Positions 28,338-32,262 of a DNA stretch of 32,262 bases are shown in pieces; position 1 is the first letter of the stretch; each line of letters starts with the position of its first letter. The position numbers were made by a program, and so were the translations under genes. The notes beneath the pieces were generated by a model, which was given only the letters and a program-made list of their open reading frames with translations, had not been told where the DNA came from and did no database searches. This DNA is from an uncultured Eubacteriales bacterium (GTDB lineage Bacteria; Bacillota; Clostridia; Oscillospirales; Oscillospiraceae): positions 1 to 32,262 of the forward strand of contig OMZQ01000037.1 of NCBI GenBank assembly GCA_900315595.1, in the 5' to 3' direction.

Positions 28338-28442
28338 AACAGGCAGCAGGCATTAGGGAGATTAGGCAATAGGCAGCAGGCATTAGGCAATAGGAGACGG
28401 GGAGATTAGGCAACAGGCAGCAGGCATTAGGCAATAGGAGAC
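28338..28442. repeat. AGGCAGCAGGCATTAGG array, copy E3
   Basis: Three near-identical units of AGGCAGCAGGCATTAGG with AGGCAATAGGAGACGGGGAG between them, starting straight after the stop codon of the Na/Pi gene. It is the longest E-type array in the window. Confidence 0.8.
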
Positions 28443-28446
28443 CGAT

Positions 28447-28489
28447 CCGTAGGGCGGCCTGACCCCAGGCCGCCGCGCTGTCTGCCGCC
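28447..28489. repeat. GCGGCC palindrome, copy B3
   Basis: CCGTAGGGCGGCCTGACCCC then AGGCCGCCGCGCTGTCTGCC; the second half is identical to 1047-1070. Confidence 0.7.
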
Positions 28490-28543
28490 TTGTTTCTGAC
28501 ATGCACTCTTCGGCAGGCTACCCCTCCACCGCTTCGCGGTCCC

Positions 28544-28569
28544 CCTCCCCTTGCCAGGGGAGGTTTTTT
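28544..28569 (+). terminator. rho-independent terminator after the Na/Pi gene
   Basis: CCTCCCCT (28544-28551), loop TGCC, AGGGGAGG (28556-28563), then TTTTTT. It faces the convergent sigE gene, whose end lies 22 bases beyond. Confidence 0.88.
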
Positions 28570-28591
28570 CTGCGCCGCTGCCCGGCTCCGG

Positions 28592-29299
28592 CTACGCGGA
28601 GAGCTGGCGGGTGATATCCTGCCGCAGGCGTTCGAGGATGCGCTTTTCGAGGCGGGAGATGTAGGACTGGGAGATGCCCAGACCGTCCGCGACCTCCTTC
28701 TGGGTCAGGGGCTGGCGGCCGTCCAGACCGAAGCGCAGGGAGATGATCTCCCGGTCTCTGGCGCTCAGCCGGGCCAGGGCCTCGCGCAGGAGCTCGTGAT
28801 CCACCCGCTCCTCCAGATTTCGCAGGACCACGTCCCCGTCCGTGCCCAGAACGTCGGACAGGAGCAGCTCGTTTCCGTCCCAATCGGTATTGATCGGCTC
28901 GTCCAGCGAGATCTCGCCCTTCTGATTCGCGGTTTTGCGGACGTGCATCAGGATCTCGTTTTCGATGCAGCGGGAGGCGTAGGTCGCCAGCTTGATCTTC
29001 TTGTCCCGGCGAAAGGTCCCCACGGCCTTGATCAGACCGATCGTTCCGATGGAGATCAGGTCCTCAAGGTTGATGCCGGTGGACTCAAAGCGCTTGGACA
29101 GGAAGACCACCAGGCGCAGGTTGTGTTCGATCAGCAGGCGCTTTGCCGCCGGGTCGCCCGCCTCCAGACGGAGCAGGGCGTCGGCCTCCTCCTCCGCCGC
29201 GAGCGGCGGGGGCAGGACGTCGCTCCCGCCGACGTACATGAGCTTTCCGACCCGGAGCCGCCGCAGCAGGCGCGCCCAGGCAGCGCAATAGACGATCAT
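28592..29299 (-). CDS. sigE: sporulation sigma factor E (pro-form)
   Basis: A 235-residue sigma-70 family factor that drives early mother-cell genes during sporulation. GGAGGA lies 7 bases before the [21 protein letters not shown] (21-38) is the sigma-E signature; in Bacillus the pro-sequence is cut just before the equivalent YIGGS, so the pro-sequence here is about 21 residues, shorter than the 27 of Bacillus, and ends in basic residues ([10 protein letters not shown]). Region 2 spans about 50-125 ([40 protein letters not shown]). Region 4 holds the helix-turn-helix [20 protein letters not shown] (198-217). It follows its processing protease gene by 18 bases. The usual neighbours ftsZ and sigG are absent. 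Confidence 0.96.
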   Translation of the reverse strand: MIVYCAAWARLLRRLRVGKLMYVGGSDVLPPPLAAEEEADALLRLEAGDPAAKRLLIEHNLRLVVFLSKRFESTGINLEDLISIGTIGLIKAVGTFRRDKKIKLATYASRCIENEILMHVRKTANQKGEISLDEPINTDWDGNELLLSDVLGTDGDVVLRNLEERVDHELLREALARLSARDREIISLRFGLDGRQPLTQKEVADGLGISQSYISRLEKRILERLRQDITRQLSA

Positions 29300-29317
29300 C
29301 GTTCATCCTCCTTCATA

Positions 29318-30160
29318 TCAATCGGCAGGGATCAGGGCCTCGTAGCCGCCGCCGTCGCTGACCGGCGTCGGAGAGAGGGCGACCAGCCGCGCGGGAACCG
29401 GCTTCCCGTTTTCCAAAATCCGGTCCGCGTACAGCCCCAGAAGCAGACCGCCGTCGGTTCCGACGGCCCGGTAGGGAAGCAGGGCGGTCCGCAGCTCCGG
29501 CCGAAGACCGTGGAGCCGGTCCATCAGGGCGGCGGCGTCGGCGGACGGCTCCGTCCCGAGCTCCGGCGCCAGCCGCGCCAGGACCCTGCGCTCCACCACG
29601 GGAACGCCCCGTCCGGTGAAGGGGTCGCGCAGGGTGTTTCCGTTATCCCGCAGGGCGGTACAGACCGCCGCCCTGCCCCCGAGCTCCAGACGGACGGAGA
29701 CCAGCTCCGGCCCGCGATGCCGCGCAAACCGCTCCAGACAGAGACGGCAGAGCCCCCAGAGCCCGACCGCGCAGCCGATCAGCAGCCGGCCGCTCACCCG
29801 ATACCAGACCCGCCCGCCGCCGGAAACCGCCGGGACGCGCAGAAGGCTCGCCGCCGCCAGCACCAGACCGGCAAAGCCGCAGCAGACCCCGAAAAACCAA
29901 AGCCAGCTTTTCCAGGCCGACCCGCGCCAGCCGAAGCAGAGGGCGCACAGACCCGCCCAGGCCGCAAGCTGACCGGGGATCGAGGCAAGCCCGGCCAGAC
30001 CGGGCAGCCAGACCGCCGCTGCGTAGACCCCGCCCAGGGCCGCCGCCCCGATCAGCCGTCCGGGGCTTCGCGCCCCGCCGGTCAGCCGGACCGAGGTCTC
30101 CAGCAGCAGGCCGTTCACCGCTGCGTTCACCAGAAAGACCTCGTCAAGATAGACCGTCAC
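29318..30160 (-). CDS. spoIIGA: sigma-E processing peptidase SpoIIGA
   Basis: A 280-residue membrane aspartic protease that cuts pro-sigma-E at the asymmetric septum. GTG at 30160 is chosen because it follows AAGGGGGA and begins TVYLDEVFLVNAAVNGLLL, as SpoIIGA proteins do; the frame is open 15 codons further without reason. Residues about 1-135 hold five membrane helices. The protease half follows, with active Asp172 in RDNGNTLRDPFTGRGVPVVE (family form D-T/S/N-G-N-x-L-x-D-P) and the flap-like LLPYRAVGTDGGLLLG (227-242). The protein is the usual length. It forms the standard pair with sigE. Confidence 0.94.
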   Translation of the reverse strand: MTVYLDEVFLVNAAVNGLLLETSVRLTGGARSPGRLIGAAALGGVYAAAVWLPGLAGLASIPGQLAAWAGLCALCFGWRGSAWKSWLWFFGVCCGFAGLVLAAASLLRVPAVSGGGRVWYRVSGRLLIGCAVGLWGLCRLCLERFARHRGPELVSVRLELGGRAAVCTALRDNGNTLRDPFTGRGVPVVERRVLARLAPELGTEPSADAAALMDRLHGLRPELRTALLPYRAVGTDGGLLLGLYADRILENGKPVPARLVALSPTPVSDGGGYEALIPAD

Positions 30161-30209
30161 GCCGCTTCCCCCTTCGCTGCCGCCTCGTACCCAATCATAC
30201 AGCATCGGG

Positions 30210-30257
30210 CGAAAAAAACCGGTCGCTTTCCAAATGGGGAAAGCAACCGGTTTTTCG
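30210..30257 (-). terminator. terminator after the 30322-31563 lipoprotein gene
   Basis: The stem runs from CGAAAAAAACCGGT to its partner ACCGGTTTTTCG (30246-30257), with GCTTTCC/GGAAAGC inside, one mismatch and a short loop. The - strand reads out into TTTTTTT. It separates the lipoprotein gene from spoIIGA, so the latter needs its own promoter between 30161 and 30210. Confidence 0.85.
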
Positions 30258-30321
30258 CCGTTTCGGTCAGGCGGAGGCGTTCCGCCGCCCGCCCGATCCC
30301 GCAGCGCGCGGGAGACCGCGC

Positions 30322-31563
30322 TCAGGGCTCCTGCAGCCAGTAGAGGATCTCGCTGCCCGCATAGGCCTTGTCGCTGTCGGAAAGCTGCAGCAGCCAGGTC
30401 CCGCCGGAGGCGCGGGAGAGGGCCCGCAGCAGCCTGTGCCCGTCCCTGGGCTCGATGGGGAAGTCTGCGAATCCGCCGTCCTGCAGGACCAGGACCTTCG
30501 GCCCTTCCTCCTCCGCGTCAAAGTCCAGACGGTAGACCGCCGGGCTGCCGCTGCCCCGGGAAATGCTCCAGAGGTCGTCCTTCGAAAGCAGCGCCGCTCC
30601 GTCCTCCAGGTCCAGCACGACCCGCAGCAGACCGAAGTTCTCGTAGTACAGATACCGGTCCGCCTGAACGGAGAAGCCGCTGACCATCATGCCGAATTCG
30701 TTCAGCGCGTCCGCCTCGCCGGAGAGACCGGGGACGGACCTGGCCGCCGGGATGAGGAGGTCGTTCAGCGAGCGCTCGGAGCGCTTCGCGCCCGCCGCGT
30801 CGTACCGGTCCAGCAGCAGCTCCGCGGGGCTCCCGCCCTCCAGACGCAGCCGCAGCAGATAAAACCCGTCCTCCGCGGCGCAGACGCCGCGCAGAGACGA
30901 GAGCCCGTCGTCCGGGAAGGACAGAAGCTCCCGCAGCGCGCCGGAGGCGGGGTCAAATTCCAGGACCCTGTCGCAGCGGTCCGTGAGGGTCTCGTGGTTC
31001 AAAATCAGCAGCTTGCCGCCGACGGCAGCCATCGAGGCGTAGGGGAAGCCGTCCTCCGAGACCTTGTATTGGGTCATGGTCTCGGCGGCGGGGTCCAGCG
31101 CCAGCAGCCAGAGCGGGTCGGGCGTCCCGTCCACGGGACTGCCGGTGACGGCAAGGGTATACACGACCCCGCCCAGCTCCGTCCGGGCGTAGACCGCCTC
31201 ATAGCCCTGATCCTCCAGCCGTCCGAGCAGGAGATCCTTCCGGTCCGCCGTGCGGAAGAAGCGGTATTCCGCGGTTCCCGTGCGCTGATACTCCGCCGGC
31301 GCAAAGACGCTGTACGCGATCCCCGCGTCCGCTGCGGTGCAGGCGGCCCGCCCGTCGATCCCGCCCAGAGGGTCCCCGTCCCGGTCGAGGATCGTCATCA
31401 ACTGCTCCGGCTCCGTTTGTTCCTCCGGCTGCGGTTCGGTTTTGTGCGCTTCCGTTTTGGCGTTCGGCTCCGTCCGCGATCCGCCGCCGCAGGCGCTCAG
31501 AGCCGCGAGCAGCAGAACCGCCGACAGCAGGCAGAGGATCGCTTTGATCCAGGTTCGTTTCAT
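30322..31563 (-). CDS. lipoprotein of unknown function
   Basis: A 413-residue lipoprotein. ATG at 31563 follows AAGGAAG and gives a signal peptide with lipobox LSAC (Cys25); then a Glu/Thr-rich linker (about 30-55). The rest is made of short beta-strand units (YTLAVTGSPVDGTPDPLWLL, GKLLILNHETLTDRCDRVLEF, GFYLLRLRLEGG), like a beta-propeller or similar surface domain, with no enzyme motif I can name. It is on the same strand as spoIIGA and sigE, but a strong terminator lies between them, so it is a separate unit. A sporulation role cannot be claimed from position alone. Confidence 0.8.
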   Translation of the reverse strand: MKRTWIKAILCLLSAVLLLAALSACGGGSRTEPNAKTEAHKTEPQPEEQTEPEQLMTILDRDGDPLGGIDGRAACTAADAGIAYSVFAPAEYQRTGTAEYRFFRTADRKDLLLGRLEDQGYEAVYARTELGGVVYTLAVTGSPVDGTPDPLWLLALDPAAETMTQYKVSEDGFPYASMAAVGGKLLILNHETLTDRCDRVLEFDPASGALRELLSFPDDGLSSLRGVCAAEDGFYLLRLRLEGGSPAELLLDRYDAAGAKRSERSLNDLLIPAARSVPGLSGEADALNEFGMMVSGFSVQADRYLYYENFGLLRVVLDLEDGAALLSKDDLWSISRGSGSPAVYRLDFDAEEEGPKVLVLQDGGFADFPIEPRDGHRLLRALSRASGGTWLLQLSDSDKAYAGSEILYWLQEP

Positions 31564-31679
31564 GGTGTGTCTTCCTTTCATCCGATTCCGGCAGCGGCGG
31601 GGCATCTGCGCGAACGCCCCGCTCCCGATGATACGGTTTAGACGCCGACCCTCCCCGATCGGTTCCGCGGAATTTAGAG

Positions 31680-31716
31680 GCAATAGGCATCGGGCAATAG
31701 GCAATAGGAGACGGGG
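31680..31716. repeat. CAATAGGCAATAGGAGACGG array, copy E4
   Basis: Short form of the E-type words directly before element A3, in the same order as E1 before A1. Confidence 0.65.
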
Positions 31717-31717
31717 C

Positions 31718-31866
31718 TCCGACAGAGCCTTCCCCCCTCGGGGGGAAGGTGGCATCCGGCGTCTCACGGAAGCCGGATGACGGATGAGGGGACCGTCAGC
31801 TGATCGGAACGTCCCCCCTCATCCGTCTCGCTGCGCTCGACACCTTCTCCCCAAAGGGGCGAAGGC
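31718..31866. repeat. structured palindromic element, copy A3
   Basis: Same orientation as A1 and almost identical in both arms (CATCCGGCGTCTCACGGAAG; CTCATCCGTCTCGCTGCGCT), but the central segment is cut to about 20 bases and differs. The whole 31564-32262 stretch holds E4, A3, B4, C2 and a short tail; no gene is seen in it. Confidence 0.8.
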
Positions 31867-31873
31867 TTTGCGT

Positions 31874-31959
31874 TCGGCAAATCGGGATTCTTCAATCAGG
31901 CAATCGGAGCCGTAGGGCGGCCAGACCTCTGGCCGCCGTCCCACAAGGCGGCAGACAGC
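31874..31959. repeat. shared flank plus GCGGCC palindrome, copy B4
   Basis: It begins with the same flank as 26262 and ends with GGCGGCCAGACCTCTGGCCG and the reverse complement of the 1060-1106 segment. Confidence 0.7.
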
Positions 31960-31989
31960 TTCCGGCAAAACGCATTCGTTCCGAGAATC

Positions 31990-32205
31990 CCGTAGGGACG
32001 AGCATCGCTCGTCCGCGTTTGCGAAGCAAACAATTGCCCGCAGGGCAATCAAGCAACGTGTCGATTGGGATTTGCCTCCGGCAAATTGCATTCGTTCCGA
32101 ATGCCGGACAAGCAATGCTTGTCCCTACGGCAGAGAATGACCGTTTTCGGATTTTTCGGCGGGGCTCTGTTGTCGATCCGTGCGGGCGCGTGGATACGCG
32201 CCCCT
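31990..32205. repeat. 210-bp modular palindromic element, copy C2 (inverted)
   Basis: Reverse complement of 16515-16726 with about six differences. It carries ACAAGCAATGCTTGT where the other copy has ACAAGCTTGT, so the palindrome is longer but still perfect. The last 50 bases of the window after it show only a GCTGCG/CGCAGC hairpin. Confidence 0.88.
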
Positions 32206-32262
32206 ACGAGGCGCTGCGTTTCGGAACGTTGGCGCAGCCAATTTCAATCCTCCCGCAGGGAG

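Noticed and set aside
28490..30343. 617-codon open frame on the + strand
   Set aside because: It is antisense to sigE and spoIIGA, both strongly recognised; the composition is shadow-like.
30436..31641. 401-codon open frame on the + strand
   Set aside because: It is antisense to the lipoprotein gene, which has a proper signal peptide, lipobox and ribosome site.

Overview
The window looks like a chromosomal segment of a GC-rich, spore-forming, low-oxygen Firmicute, most likely a clostridial relative of the Oscillospiraceae from a gut-type habitat. This is inferred from a spoIIGA-sigE sporulation pair, strong AGGAGG-type ribosome binding sites, consensus sigma-A promoters, PTS components of Gram-positive type, and many lipoproteins with Gram-positive lipoboxes. 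No rRNA, tRNA, CRISPR array, integrase or transposase was seen.

Layout. 1-2200: a secreted/membrane protein of unknown function and a YitT-family membrane protein with a textbook promoter and terminator. 2400-15555: a starch/maltodextrin locus, all on the + strand: a carbohydrate-binding-like lipoprotein, an AmyE-type alpha-amylase lipoprotein, a type I pullulanase lipoprotein, a small PH-like membrane protein, an MsmK/MalK-type ABC ATPase with a long extra C-terminal part, an RDD membrane protein, and the binding protein and two permeases of a MalEFG importer. Starch would be cut at the cell surface and the oligosaccharides imported by the ABC transporter. 16003-16518: a Nudix hydrolase.

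16857-25988: the most interesting locus. A DeoR-family regulator is divergent from a tightly packed operon: ulaG (L-ascorbate-6-phosphate lactonase), a cytosolic propeller-like protein of unknown function, a beta-glucoside-type PTS EIIBC, a GH1 6-phospho-beta-glucosidase, a separate glucose-type EIIA, a PfkB/KdgK-like kinase, ulaE and ulaF. These are ascorbate-catabolic enzymes, but the ascorbate PTS (UlaABC) and the decarboxylase UlaD are absent from the window. A beta-glucoside importer, a phospho-glucosidase and a sugar-acid-type kinase stand in their place. The simplest reading is a route for a beta-glucosylated ascorbate-like compound: PTS uptake and phosphorylation on the glucose, cleavage by GH1, phosphorylation of the aglycone by the kinase, lactone opening by UlaG, then entry into the pentose phosphate pathway through UlaE and UlaF. 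This is a hypothesis.

26505-28337: an Na/Pi cotransporter with a PhoU-like tail. 28592-30160: sigE and spoIIGA on the - strand, followed at higher coordinates by a lipoprotein of unknown function (30322-31563, - strand).

Nearly every operon boundary is filled with dispersed non-coding repeats of at least five kinds: a 7-nt G-rich array that fits the G-quadruplex rule, an AGGCAGCAGGCATTAGGCAA-type array, a 150-180 bp structured palindromic element (three copies), GTAGGG-bracketed palindromes, and a 210-bp element present as an inverted pair 15 kb apart. Several of these begin exactly at, or even supply, the stop codon of the gene before them.
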